From the NCBI GenBank assembly GCA_020630335.1, contig JAHDBN010000002.1, forward strand, positions 154,444 through 218,443: a DNA stretch of 64,000 nucleotides. Direction: 5' to 3'. Below are positions 42,767-52,021 of the stretch, piece after piece. Under the pieces are notes generated by a model. It had not been told where the DNA came from and did not search any database. It worked only from the letters and a program-made list of their open reading frames with translations. The DNA is from Bacteriovoracaceae bacterium (lineage in GTDB: Bacteria > Bdellovibrionota > Bacteriovoracia > Bacteriovoracales > Bacteriovoracaceae). The number at the start of each line of letters is the position of its first letter. Position 1 is the stretch's first letter. Position numbers and translations under genes: made by a program.

Positions 42767-43928
42767 TTAAAGAAAAATCATTATTTCGTTTATGCATTTT
42801 ATAAGCTAAGAAACCAGCGAGTCCTCCCGCTATATGGGACAAGTGAGAAGTATTAGTAGCTCCTCTGATCTCAAACAAGAAATAGAAAAGAAGTTCTTTG
42901 ATTATATAATATATAAAAAGGTATTTAGAGCTTACTTGAAGCCATGAAATGGGGCTTCTTGAAAGTAGTTTGAAGATAGCAAAGGGGCCATAAAAAGGGA
43001 GAGAGGAAAATAAAATTTTAGATTTTGGATTATCTAGCGAATAAAATACAAGACACGCAAAAACAAAACCACTTAATCCAACTAATGGAATAGATGCTGG
43101 ATTAAAGAGAATGCTCACAAAGCCTACTAGAAAAGATGAAAAAATAAAAAAGTAAAGGTAATCTCTTCTACCTAATGTTTCCTCTACATCATCAGAAAAA
43201 ATATAAAAGAACATCAAATTTCCAAATAGATGCATGAATCCACCATGTAAAAAATTTGAACTAAAGAAATTTAGGCCAAAGTTTTTAAGAGGAGAGTTGC
43301 TAATAAATCCAAAATTAGAAAAAAAATAAGTAGGATCCATTTGAGTCAAAAGAAATACTATTACACAGATTCCAATAATAGAATAAGTAATTACTGGTGG
43401 AGTGAAATTATAAATATCTTCTCTTTCAATAGGAAAACCTATATGACCTAGTATTCTTTCTATATTATTTTCAGGGCCTGAATGAAACCATTGATTATTT
43501 TTCTCTCTGATTCTTTGTTGTTCTATTGCCGTTTTTGTTTTTAAATCAACTAACTCACTCATTACTGAAGCATCTCCAAAAGAGTTTATAAAATCATCTA
43601 CCTTTGGGAGATTTGGAAAAGCATCATTTTCGAACCAAAGCAAATGACAAGGCTTGCATACATCAATCTCATGGGTTCCAACCCAGCTAGGAGACTGAAC
43701 AAAAGTCATCTCTCTTTGGCACATTGGACAGGGCTTCCAAGTTTGTTCTTTAGAAGTGATTGCTCTATACCAAATTTCTTGGGCTTCGTGATCACCAATA
43801 AGTTTTCTTGCAATGGATTTCGTCATCATTCTTCCTTTAGAAATAGAAGAAAACCAAACAGGCTGGTTTTTAATAGTGGCCCTTTTCAGTTTTTCTTGAG
43901 AATGAGGACAAAAGTACTTCATGGACAT
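42753..43928 (-). CDS. Rhomboid-family membrane protease with N-terminal zinc ribbon
   Basis: A 391-residue protein. The cytoplasmic N-terminal part has a CPMC (67-70) and CKPC (91-94) zinc ribbon. The rhomboid domain follows (about 180-380), with about six transmembrane segments: HGGFMHLFGNLMFFYIF (228-244), catalytic Ser286 in GLSGF, and catalytic His365 in SHIAGGLAG. It should cleave transmembrane helices within the membrane. The start at 43928 or two codons later (MKYFCPHS) is equally possible. The last codons lie in the relic of the barrel gene, so its original C-terminus may have been altered. Confidence 0.9.
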   Translation of the reverse strand: MSMKYFCPHSQEKLKRATIKNQPVWFSSISKGRMMTKSIARKLIGDHEAQEIWYRAITSKEQTWKPCPMCQREMTFVQSPSWVGTHEIDVCKPCHLLWFENDAFPNLPKVDDFINSFGDASVMSELVDLKTKTAIEQQRIREKNNQWFHSGPENNIERILGHIGFPIEREDIYNFTPPVITYSIIGICVIVFLLTQMDPTYFFSNFGFISNSPLKNFGLNFFSSNFLHGGFMHLFGNLMFFYIFSDDVEETLGRRDYLYFFIFSSFLVGFVSILFNPASIPLVGLSGFVFACLVFYSLDNPKSKILFSSLPFYGPFAIFKLLSRSPISWLQVSSKYLFIYYIIKELLFYFLFEIRGATNTSHLSHIAGGLAGFLAYKMHKRNNDFSLISKQ

Positions 43929-44064
43929 TCAGAATATCTCAGAACAGAACTTGTTTCAAATCTTGGCTTCAATCTTGCTTAAATAACACAAGATACACTA
44001 ATTTACGTGTTTGGGCTTAATTTTATGACTAAGTTTAGAACACATGTAAAAGGAATAATCATTT

Positions 44065-45273
44065 ATGAATGCACTTATTATTATTTTTACTATCCTTCTT
44101 TTTTCTTGTGATGATCAAAAAGAAACAAGAGTAAGTTCACAAAAAAATGATCTTGAATCAATAGAGGTAAAAGTAAAAGAATCGGAAGTTATTCAAGTTC
44201 CTAAGTTAGAATTCCCAAGAATCCCACCTCAAGAGGAATTTGTTGAACATAGTGATAAGTTTTTGAGTACTTTTGCATTTCATTCTAAATCGAACCCTTT
44301 TGATGATGATATTACTATTAAATTTGAAAGTGATTCAGGGTTTATATTCAAAAATAATAACTATATTCTAAGTGATACCTTTCTAGGTAGCTTCAATGGG
44401 TTTTTCGATAATATTGAATGGAGAAGTCCTTGGAAGATTATTTCTGTAAATATGGATACTCATAGAGTTTTTGGAGGAAATAAAGCAGGAAAAGGAGTCC
44501 CCATCGGTTATGTATCGTGGGATGGAACCTCATCACAGCTTGTTTTGCAAACAGAGTATGAGATCATAAAAAAAGAGAGAGCAATATTAGTAAAACGTCC
44601 TAAGAATATTCCATATGTTACTCTTGAAACATGCCCGAACATCATAAAAAAAGTAAAAGGATGCCATCCCTATGTTAATTTTTACAATGCCCTAGCTTCT
44701 ATTGACTTCACAGATTTAGGAGAGATTGGAGAAGACGTAGCCAAAGAAGTGATAAGTGTGAAAACAGGTTTGAAGTTGGTTCAATCACTTTGGGAGTTTG
44801 ATAAAGGTATAGATGCAATTCGTACTCAGTATTTAGTTCCATTGCTTAAAACAATTAATGGACTTCAAGAACTTCAACACTTAGATAAAAAATCTGAAGA
44901 ATCAAAACTCATTTATTCAGATTTAATTTATAGAATAGTAGATTCTACTGTTAAGACACAGCTATTATCACCAGAAGCCATTGAAAGTTTGGGGATCACT
45001 GGTCTGGGAGTTTTGCTTGCTTATGTGGGAGCACAAGATTTAGGTGATAGTGTTATAGCTTATAAACAGCCTAAGTGGTTTAGAGAAATTATTTCTCCTG
45101 TTATTCGAGAAATTGGTATTGCGGGAATCAGTTTAATCGATCATGAATCAGAAGAGAGTTTTGATACTAGAGTTCAACGTTTTATTGAGCTGAAAGAAGA
45201 TATTCGCGAATCAATCAAAAGAATTTGTCATAATTCAGAGAATAAAAACGAATGCCTTGATGCTTTGAAATAA
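44065..45273 (+). CDS. Predicted lipoprotein, unknown function
   Basis: A 402-residue protein with MNALIIIFTILLFSC (lipobox LFSC, Cys15) and AAAGGAA upstream of ATG 44065. An acidic linker (about 18-65) is followed by a beta-rich part (about 70-190) with two cysteines (193, 202), then a helical part (about 215-402) with two late cysteines (390, 396). No domain is recognised. Confidence 0.75.
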   Translation: MNALIIIFTILLFSCDDQKETRVSSQKNDLESIEVKVKESEVIQVPKLEFPRIPPQEEFVEHSDKFLSTFAFHSKSNPFDDDITIKFESDSGFIFKNNNYILSDTFLGSFNGFFDNIEWRSPWKIISVNMDTHRVFGGNKAGKGVPIGYVSWDGTSSQLVLQTEYEIIKKERAILVKRPKNIPYVTLETCPNIIKKVKGCHPYVNFYNALASIDFTDLGEIGEDVAKEVISVKTGLKLVQSLWEFDKGIDAIRTQYLVPLLKTINGLQELQHLDKKSEESKLIYSDLIYRIVDSTVKTQLLSPEAIESLGITGLGVLLAYVGAQDLGDSVIAYKQPKWFREIISPVIREIGIAGISLIDHESEESFDTRVQRFIELKEDIRESIKRICHNSENKNECLDALK

Positions 45274-45431
45274 GCTCAACTCAAGATCAGATTTAATGAT
45301 GAGATGATTTGTGATGAAAAATAAAATTTGTTTCAAATTTAAAAAAATCAGAACTTCTCTTGACTAAACTCTTAAATTCCATTTTCCTCTATTATATATA
45401 TTATTAACCTTTTATCGAAAACGAGAGAGCA

Positions 45432-47987
45432 ATGGCAAAAAAGGGAACGAGTCTGGTGATCGTCGAGTCACCGACGAAAGCTAAAACAATCAAGAAATTC
45501 TTACCAAAAGACTTTGTAGTAGTCGCAAGTATGGGACATATTAGAGATCTTCCTCAGACAGCAGCAGATGTACCTGCGAAGTACAAGAAGGAAGATTGGT
45601 CGAGATTAGGAATCAATGTAAAAAAGAATTTTGAACCTCTTTATGTTGTACCTAAGTCAAAAAAGAAAGTCGTCACAAGTTTAAAAAAACTTATAAAAGA
45701 TGCTGAAATTATCTATCTCGCAACCGATGAAGACCGAGAGGGAGAGAGTATTTCTTGGCATTTATTAGAACTTTTTAATCCTAAAGTTCCAATTAAACGA
45801 ATGGTTTTTCATGAGATTACTAAAAAAGCTATAACTGATGCCTTGGAAAAGGTAAGAGAAGTAGATCAAAACTTAGTTAAAGCTCAAGAAACTAGAAGAA
45901 TTGTTGATAGACTTTATGGATACACTCTTTCTCCATTAGTTTGGAAGAAAATAGCTTATGGCCTTTCAGCTGGTAGAGTCCAATCTCCAGGTTTAAAAAT
46001 GATTGTTGAGCGTGAAAAAGAACGAATGGTTTTTGTAAAAGCTGGTTATTGGTCTATCAAAGCGGATCTTGATGCTAAAAAGAAACCACTTGAAGCAAGG
46101 TTAACTAAAGTTGATGGGCAAAGAGTTGCTATTGGTAAAGACTTTGATCAACTAACTGGAAAATTAATTAAGCCTAAAGATGTTTTTTTAATTGATGAGA
46201 AAAAAGCTAAAGACATTTCATCAGAATTAAAAAAGGGAACTTGGACCGTTACTTCAGTAGATGAAAGAGATACTTACTCTAATCCAGCTAAACCATTTAT
46301 TACTTCTTCTTTACAACAAGAAGGAAACAGAAAACTTGGAATGAGTGCTAGAGAAACAATGAGAACGGCTCAAAAGCTTTATGAAAATGGTCTTATTACT
46401 TACATGAGAACAGATTCACCAAATCTTTCTAAAGAAGCTATTAACGCTGCAAGAGTTTGTATTGAAGATCTTTATGGTAAAGAGTTTTTATCTGAAGAAG
46501 TAAGACAGTACAAAGCTAAAACTAAAGGTGCTCAGGAAGCCCACGAAGCAATCAGGCCATCAGGTTCTGAGTTTAAACATCCAGATAAGGCAGGTTTAGT
46601 AGGAAAAGAGAAAGCTCTCTATGAGTTAATCTGGAAAAGAACAATGGCCACTCAAATGGCTAAAGCTCATAAGAGATCGATGTCTATAAAAATAGAAAAT
46701 GGGAAATATAATTTTACGGCGAATGGTTCAAGAATTATCTTCCCAGGTTTTTTAAGAGCTTATGTAGAAGGAAGTGATGACCCCGATAAAGCGTTAGATG
46801 ATAAAGAAGTCATCCTTCCAGAACTTAAAGCAAAAGATAAATTGGGTTTAAATGAAATGCTGCCTAATGCTCACGAGACAAAACCACCAGCAAGATTTAC
46901 TGAAGCAAGTATTGTTCAGAGATTAGAAAAAGAAGGTATTGGAAGGCCTTCTACTTATGCGAGTATTATTAGTACTGTTCAAGATAGAGGTTATGTTCGA
47001 AAAGAAGGATCTCAACTCATTCCAACCTATACAGGAATAGCAGTAATTCAATTACTTGAAGATCATTTCTCAGATCTGGTTGATTATGGATATACATCAA
47101 AGTTAGAAGAATCTTTAGATGAAATAGCTGAAGGAAAACAAGATCATATAAAATATTTGAAATCATTTTATCTTGGGAAAAAAGGCTTAAAAGAAGTCGT
47201 TGATTCTAAAGAGAAAGGAATTAAGCCTGATCTTTCAAGAACTCTAAGGCTGCCACAAATTAAGGATGTTATAGATATTAAAGTCGGAAGATATGGGCCT
47301 TATATTATTCAAAAAATTGGAGATGAAGAAGTTCATGCATCTATTCCTGAAATTGTAGCGCCAGCCGATTTAAGGCCTGAAAATATCGATGAGCTTATTG
47401 AGTTATCAAAAAAAGGACCAGAGCCTATTGGAGTTGATCCAAAAACAAAAGAGAATATTTATTGCTTAACTGGTAGGTATGGAGCTTACGTACAATTAGG
47501 TGAGAAAACAGATGATAATCCGAAGCCAAGAAGAGCGAGTGTCACTGCACCTTTGACTCCGCAGACTTTAACTCTTCAAGATGCTCTTAAATTATTAGAA
47601 CTTCCAAGAGATTTAGGAAATCATCCAGATACAGGTAAACCTGTTCAGGCCAATAAAGGAAGGTTTGGTCCATATATAGTTCACGATGGAGATTTTAGAA
47701 ATCTAAAGGCTGCCTTATATGACGTTTATACTATTAAGCTAGATGAAGCGCTTGCTATTCTTTCTGAACCCAAAGTTTCCTCTAGAGGAGCATCGATTTA
47801 TAAAGAGTTTAAAAGACATACAGAAACAAATAAGAAGATTACCATTTATGATGGGAAATACGGATTGTTTGTGAAGTATGGAACTAAGAATATCGGTATA
47901 ACCGATGATAAAAGGAAGCCTGAAGTTATTGATAAGTGGAAGCAAAAAGATGTTGAGGCTTATATTAAGGCTTCGGGGAAAGCATAA
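45432..47987 (+). CDS. topA: DNA topoisomerase I
   Basis: An 851-residue type IA topoisomerase that relaxes negative supercoils. The TOPRIM domain begins SLVIVESPTKAKTI (E12), with ATDEDREGE at 97-105. The catalytic Tyr is Y324 in GLITYMRTDSP. Instead of C-terminal four-cysteine zinc fingers it carries several cysteine-free repeats with the GRYGPYI / GRYGAYV / GRFGPYIV / GKYGLFVKYG motif (about 615-850). That is the zinc-less version common in many bacteria. AGAGAG precedes the ATG. Confidence 0.97.
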   Translation: MAKKGTSLVIVESPTKAKTIKKFLPKDFVVVASMGHIRDLPQTAADVPAKYKKEDWSRLGINVKKNFEPLYVVPKSKKKVVTSLKKLIKDAEIIYLATDEDREGESISWHLLELFNPKVPIKRMVFHEITKKAITDALEKVREVDQNLVKAQETRRIVDRLYGYTLSPLVWKKIAYGLSAGRVQSPGLKMIVEREKERMVFVKAGYWSIKADLDAKKKPLEARLTKVDGQRVAIGKDFDQLTGKLIKPKDVFLIDEKKAKDISSELKKGTWTVTSVDERDTYSNPAKPFITSSLQQEGNRKLGMSARETMRTAQKLYENGLITYMRTDSPNLSKEAINAARVCIEDLYGKEFLSEEVRQYKAKTKGAQEAHEAIRPSGSEFKHPDKAGLVGKEKALYELIWKRTMATQMAKAHKRSMSIKIENGKYNFTANGSRIIFPGFLRAYVEGSDDPDKALDDKEVILPELKAKDKLGLNEMLPNAHETKPPARFTEASIVQRLEKEGIGRPSTYASIISTVQDRGYVRKEGSQLIPTYTGIAVIQLLEDHFSDLVDYGYTSKLEESLDEIAEGKQDHIKYLKSFYLGKKGLKEVVDSKEKGIKPDLSRTLRLPQIKDVIDIKVGRYGPYIIQKIGDEEVHASIPEIVAPADLRPENIDELIELSKKGPEPIGVDPKTKENIYCLTGRYGAYVQLGEKTDDNPKPRRASVTAPLTPQTLTLQDALKLLELPRDLGNHPDTGKPVQANKGRFGPYIVHDGDFRNLKAALYDVYTIKLDEALAILSEPKVSSRGASIYKEFKRHTETNKKITIYDGKYGLFVKYGTKNIGITDDKRKPEVIDKWKQKDVEAYIKASGKA

Positions 47988-48054
47988 GCTAAGACAGAAG
48001 AGTGCCAGGTTACTTTTTTGAAGAAAAAGATCCTAGCTCTCTAATAGAACGTTG

Positions 48055-48084
48055 AAAATTGCCCACTTTCCAAGGCAATATTTT
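48055..48084 (+). terminator. Possible topA terminator
   Basis: AAAATTGCC (48055-48063) and GGCAATATTTT (48074-48084) pair around a 10-base loop with one bulged A, followed by T-rich sequence, 68 bp after topA. A/T-rich and therefore weak. Confidence 0.35.
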
Positions 48085-48145
48085 AACCCTTTTCAAACGA
48101 CTTGCTTCATTTCGGGAATACGATGACCTCTTTTAAAATATTTAA

Positions 48146-48163
48146 AGAGATTGGGGAATCTCT
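48146..48163 (+). other. Perfect hairpin in leader of exported basic protein gene
   Basis: AGAGATT-GGGG-AATCTCT, a 7-bp perfect stem with a four-base loop, ends 18 bp before the ATG at 48182. It sits just before the AAAGGGGAAG ribosome site and may stabilise the leader or bind a regulator. Confidence 0.35.
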
Positions 48164-48181
48164 ATAAAAAAGGGGAAGACA

Positions 48182-48526
48182 ATGAAATTATTAATGACAC
48201 TTTTACTAGCATCTGGACTAACTTTTTCTGCGAGTTCAAAGAAACAATCGAAATCAAAAAGAGTCAAAAACAAGCGATCCATTGCAAGTATGAAAAAGGC
48301 ATCTGTAAAAAGAAGCTGTCTTGGTGAAACTGTAGAGCATAAGAAGTTTGGGTATATAGGACATTGTTATGCAGGTAAGAAAGGGTTTTTAATCCTAGAG
48401 ATTAACAAGAAACTTTATACCTTTGAGGGGGTAAAGAGATCAGTTTATGGAAAACTCTTAAAAAGTCCTAAAAAGTTTAGTTTCTACAAGAAAAGAATAT
48501 CTGGGAGATATAAATTTACCAAATGA
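48182..48526 (+). CDS. Exported basic hypothetical protein
   Basis: A 114-residue protein with signal MKLLMTLLLASGLTFSAS and a strongly basic mature region (about a third Lys/Arg, with a KSKRVKNKRS run at about 23-32). It carries two cysteines (45 and 61) in SCLGETVEHKKFGYIGHCYAGKKG, a spacing that could form a small disulfide loop. A periplasmic nucleic-acid, LPS or peptidoglycan-binding role would suit the charge but is only a guess. Confidence 0.7.
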   Translation: MKLLMTLLLASGLTFSASSKKQSKSKRVKNKRSIASMKKASVKRSCLGETVEHKKFGYIGHCYAGKKGFLILEINKKLYTFEGVKRSVYGKLLKSPKKFSFYKKRISGRYKFTK

Positions 48527-48562
48527 TGCGCTGCGCACTGGTGAGTGTTGTTTTCATTCTTA

Positions 48563-48591
48563 TTGACAGATTTTGAGCTAGTTTATATGCT
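48563..48591 (+). promoter_or_regulatory. Putative rpmE2 promoter
   Basis: TTGACA (48563-48568), a 17-bp spacer and TATGCT (48586-48591) stand 25 bp before the L31 start. This is one of the best promoter matches in the window. No obvious Zur-type palindrome overlaps it. Confidence 0.6.
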
Positions 48592-48615
48592 CTGCTTCAA
48601 TAACAAGGAAAATTT

Positions 48616-48861
48616 ATGAAAAAAGATATTCACCCAAATTATAGAGACGTTGTTTACCAAGATACTGGTGCAAACTTTGCTGTATTAACAAAATCAACTA
48701 TTGAAACAAAAGATACTATCACTTGGGAAGATGGAAAAGAATATCCTTTATATAAAGTAGATATTTCAAGTGCATCTCATCCTTTCTATACAGGTAATCA
48801 AAAAGTTCTTGATACTGAAGGAAGAGTTGAGAAGTTTAAGAATAGATACAAAAGAAAGTAA
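48616..48861 (+). CDS. rpmE2: 50S ribosomal protein L31, zinc-free type B
   Basis: An 81-residue L31: [21 protein letters not shown], then [31 protein letters not shown]. There is no cysteine, so it is the type B form that replaces the zinc-ribbon L31 when zinc is scarce in bacteria with both. Whether a type A copy exists elsewhere in this genome cannot be seen. AAGGAAAA precedes the ATG. Confidence 0.96.
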   Translation: MKKDIHPNYRDVVYQDTGANFAVLTKSTIETKDTITWEDGKEYPLYKVDISSASHPFYTGNQKVLDTEGRVEKFKNRYKRK

Positions 48862-48987
48862 TTCTCTCTTCTTTTTAAATAAAATTCACACTAAAAATGT
48901 TATCTTTTTGAGGTTTTATTAACCTCTCGTTGTCATGGATGCTCCAAGGCCTTAAAATTAATTATTAATTTCAAGAGGTACGTATTC

Positions 48988-51144
48988 ATGACTATTGTTA
49001 AATTTATTCTTCTTACATCTTTGTTTGCCTGTAATTCAATGTATTCCGAAAAAGCGAAAGCTAGATCGAGTGCTCAGAAAGCTTCTAAGGTTTTAAGCCT
49101 TAAAAAAGATGGAAAACTAAGTAAAGAAGTCCTTTTAGGAACTACGCTAAAAGGAATTCTTGAGAATATGCATTTCGCAAAATCTCCTCTAGATAATAGT
49201 CTTTCGAAAAAAGCATTTGCTGAATACATCAAAAGAATAGATTACGGAAAACAATTTCTTCTTGAAGAAGATGTTGCTAGTTTGAAAAAATACGAATCTC
49301 AAATTGATGATCAGATTTCATCAGGTGAACTTGCACTTATGGAGAAAGCTTCTGGTATTTTAAGAAAAAGACAAAAGACTGTTGAAAGTTATGTGTTTAA
49401 CAGATTAAAAAAGCCTTTTGACTTAAATAAAGAAGTTACTTATGTAACTGATTCAGAAAAAAGAAGTTATGTCTCTAGTTCTAGTGATTTGAATAAGAGA
49501 TGGGATAAAATTCTACAATTAGATATCTTAGAGAAATACGCAGAGTATCTAGAAGAACAAAACCCTGATCCGAGTGATAAAGATTATAAAAAGAAATTAA
49601 AAAATGTTCCGAAGAAAAAACTTACTCACGTTCAACTTGAAAAGAAAGCGAGAGAATCAACTATCAAATCTTATCAAAGAATTTTTAAAAGATTGAATAA
49701 AGAAAACGCTAGCGATGATATGGATAAGTTTTTTAACTCTGTGACAAAAGTTTATGATCCGCATACTCATTATTTAATTCCAGATGACAAAGAAGAATTT
49801 GATATTGAAATGAGCGGGAAGTTAGAAGGAATTGGAGCCTTGCTAAGAGAGGAAGGGTCTCATATCAAGGTAGAAAGAATCATTCCTGGTTCTGCTTCTT
49901 GGAAAGGGAAAGAATTAAAAGCTGAAGATGTTATTCTAAAAGTAGGACAAGGTGATAAAGAACCTGTTGACGTTGTTGATATGGGCCTAAAAGATGCGGT
50001 TAAGCTTATTAGAGGTCGTAAAGGATCAGAGGTAAGATTAACTGTAAAAAAGCCTTCAGGGTTAAAACAAGTTATTTCGATTATTAGAGATGTGGTTGAA
50101 GTATCTGAGTCTTATGTGAAATCTACTATTATTCAAAAGAAAGGCGAGAAAAGAAAATATGGTTATATAAATATTCCTAAGTTTTATAGAGATTTTAATG
50201 ACCGATTTGGAAGGAATTGTACCGATGATACGCGTGCGGCCTTGAAGAAATTAAAAAAATCTAATGTTGATGGAGTAGTCTTAGATCTTAGAAATAATGG
50301 TGGTGGTGCTCTAAAAGACTCTCGATATATTACTGGGCTTTTTATAAAGGATGGACCTGTTGTTCAAGTTAAATCACATAATGGCCAAGTAGAAGTATTA
50401 AAAGATTCAGATCCTGGAATTGAATTTGATAAACCATTAATTGTTTTAATTAATAGATTTTCTGCTTCAGCTTCAGAAATTGTAGCCGCAGCTCTTCAGG
50501 ATTATAAGAGGGCAGTTATTGTAGGAGGAGAGCATTCTCACGGGAAAGGAACAGTTCAAGCAGTTATTGATTTAGATAATTTTATTCCTCCTCAAGGTAG
50601 AGGATTATCTCCTTTTGGAGCATTGAAAATTACTATTCAAAAGTTTTTCAGAGTTAATGGATCTTCCACTCAATATAAAGGAGTTACTCCTGATATTATT
50701 CTGCCTGATCTTTATGGGCATATGGAATCTGGTGAAAGGCATTTAGATTATTCTCTTGCTTGGGAAAAAATAGGCTCAGTGAAGCATGATGATTGGACGA
50801 AAGGAGAGCTAAATATTTCGAAGCTTAAATCTGGAAGTCAGAAAAGAGTTCAGAAACATCCTAAGTTTGCAAAAATTAATCAAAGTATTGCTTGGTTTAA
50901 AGAGCGAAAGAAAATTAAATCTAAATCGTTAAGTCTTAAAAAATATTTAGCGGAAAAAAAGCTTTTAAAGGCAAAATCTAAGCAATTAGAGATCGATCAG
51001 ATCAATTCTAATATCATGGTTATTGATGCAGGAAAATCTAGTTCAGAAGCAGATAAGGAGAAGTTTAAGGAACTTAAAGAATCTCTTCAAAAAGATCCTT
51101 ATATCGAAGAAACCCTAGCTATTTTCAAAGACATTTTATCTTAA
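48988..51144 (+). CDS. Carboxy-terminal processing protease (Prc/S41)
   Basis: A 718-residue tail-specific protease. The N-terminus MTIVKFILLTSLFAC ends in a lipobox-like LFAC, so it may be a periplasmic lipoprotein. A helical N-terminal domain precedes the PDZ domain (about 275-360, MSGKLEGIGALLREEG), then the S41 core with VLDLRNNGGG (431-440), the Ser motif SASASE (492-497) and catalytic Lys520 in HGKGTVQ. A C-terminal DUF3340-like region (about 590-718) completes the E. coli Prc plan. It would degrade or process periplasmic proteins with exposed non-polar C-termini. Confidence 0.93.
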   Translation: MTIVKFILLTSLFACNSMYSEKAKARSSAQKASKVLSLKKDGKLSKEVLLGTTLKGILENMHFAKSPLDNSLSKKAFAEYIKRIDYGKQFLLEEDVASLKKYESQIDDQISSGELALMEKASGILRKRQKTVESYVFNRLKKPFDLNKEVTYVTDSEKRSYVSSSSDLNKRWDKILQLDILEKYAEYLEEQNPDPSDKDYKKKLKNVPKKKLTHVQLEKKARESTIKSYQRIFKRLNKENASDDMDKFFNSVTKVYDPHTHYLIPDDKEEFDIEMSGKLEGIGALLREEGSHIKVERIIPGSASWKGKELKAEDVILKVGQGDKEPVDVVDMGLKDAVKLIRGRKGSEVRLTVKKPSGLKQVISIIRDVVEVSESYVKSTIIQKKGEKRKYGYINIPKFYRDFNDRFGRNCTDDTRAALKKLKKSNVDGVVLDLRNNGGGALKDSRYITGLFIKDGPVVQVKSHNGQVEVLKDSDPGIEFDKPLIVLINRFSASASEIVAAALQDYKRAVIVGGEHSHGKGTVQAVIDLDNFIPPQGRGLSPFGALKITIQKFFRVNGSSTQYKGVTPDIILPDLYGHMESGERHLDYSLAWEKIGSVKHDDWTKGELNISKLKSGSQKRVQKHPKFAKINQSIAWFKERKKIKSKSLSLKKYLAEKKLLKAKSKQLEIDQINSNIMVIDAGKSSSEADKEKFKELKESLQKDPYIEETLAIFKDILS

Positions 51145-51183
51145 AAGAAAAGTTTTTCTCTTTCTAATTTGTGATTATTTCGC

Positions 51184-51219
51184 CATAATTTATGCCTACT
51201 CACAAAGGCATAAATTATG
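51184..51219 (+). promoter_or_regulatory. Perfect 14-bp inverted repeat covering RBS and start codon
   Basis: CATAATTTATGCCT (51184-51197) and AGGCATAAATTATG (51206-51219) are exact complements around an 8-base loop. The right arm includes the AAGG ribosome site (51205-51208) and the ATG (51217-51219) of the methyltransferase. If transcribed whole, it would hide both from the ribosome. As DNA it is a good dimer operator. It is not a terminator because no T-run follows. Confidence 0.75.
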
Positions 51220-52020
51220 GATAAGCAGAAACCAACACTCTCAGTAAAACAAAAATATGAATTTTATGAAGAAGCAGTTCAGAATGCAGAAGGAGAGGTA
51301 GATACCCTTCAAGACCTTTATAAATCAATAAGAAAAAAGAAAGCTAAGGTTTTAAGAGAAGACTTTTGTGGAACTGGTGCAGTGATGTGTAATTGGGTTA
51401 AGCAAGGCGAAGAGTATAGATCTTTTGGTGTTGATTTAGATCCAGAACCAGTTGAGTTTGGAAAAGGGTTTCATCACGCAAAACTCAGTGAGGAACAAAA
51501 GAAAAGAGTGGAATATATAATGGGTGATGTTTTTGATACCCAAACAGATAAAGCTGATCTTATTATTGCTTTAAATTTTTCGTATTTTATTTTTAAAAGA
51601 AGAAAGCAACTTATTGAGTACTTTAAAAAAGTTCATCAACACTTAGAAGATGATGGAGTTTTTGTTTTAGATCTTTTCGGAGGCCCGGAGAGCATGATGC
51701 CTCTACAAGAAAAGACTAAATACGATGATTTTAATTATTATTGGGATTGCGATAAGTTTAATCCTATCACGCATGAATGTTTATACCATATTCACTTCAA
51801 ACCTAAGGGTGGGAAGAAAGTAAAGCGAGTTTTCACTTATGACTGGAGAATGTGGGGGTTTGCTGAACTTAGAGAAATCTTAGATGATGCAGGTTTTTCT
51901 CAGACTATTGCTTATTGGGAAGGTGATGATAATGATGGCGGAGGAAATGGAGAGTTCTTTGCTACTGATCAAATTGATAATTGTGATGGTTGGGTAGGCT
52001 ATATCGCTGCTTTAAAATAA
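51217..52020 (+). CDS. Class I SAM-dependent methyltransferase
   Basis: A 267-residue cytoplasmic methyltransferase. Motif I is LREDFCGTGAVMCNWV (about 47-62), the acidic ribose-binding loop is FGVDLDPEPVEFG (about 70-82), YIMGDVFD gives the adenine contact, and IIALNFSYFIFKRR and DGVFVLDLFGG are motifs IV and V. The second half has a Trp/Tyr-rich segment (YYWDCD, YDWRMWGF) seen in small-molecule methyltransferases. The substrate is unknown. The start codon is inside a perfect inverted repeat. Tail-to-tail with the next lipoprotein gene, 1 bp apart. Confidence 0.87.
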   Translation: MDKQKPTLSVKQKYEFYEEAVQNAEGEVDTLQDLYKSIRKKKAKVLREDFCGTGAVMCNWVKQGEEYRSFGVDLDPEPVEFGKGFHHAKLSEEQKKRVEYIMGDVFDTQTDKADLIIALNFSYFIFKRRKQLIEYFKKVHQHLEDDGVFVLDLFGGPESMMPLQEKTKYDDFNYYWDCDKFNPITHECLYHIHFKPKGGKKVKRVFTYDWRMWGFAELREILDDAGFSQTIAYWEGDDNDGGGNGEFFATDQIDNCDGWVGYIAALK

Positions 52021-52021
52021 A

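Noticed and set aside
43644..43982. Plus-strand 112-codon open frame opposite the rhomboid gene
   Set aside because: A shadow of the strongly supported rhomboid gene; no ribosome site or recognisable protein.
45324..45340. Hairpin AAATTTG-TTT-CAAATTT after the lipoprotein gene
   Set aside because: Short and A/T-only apart from one G-C pair, followed by A rather than T residues on the plus strand.
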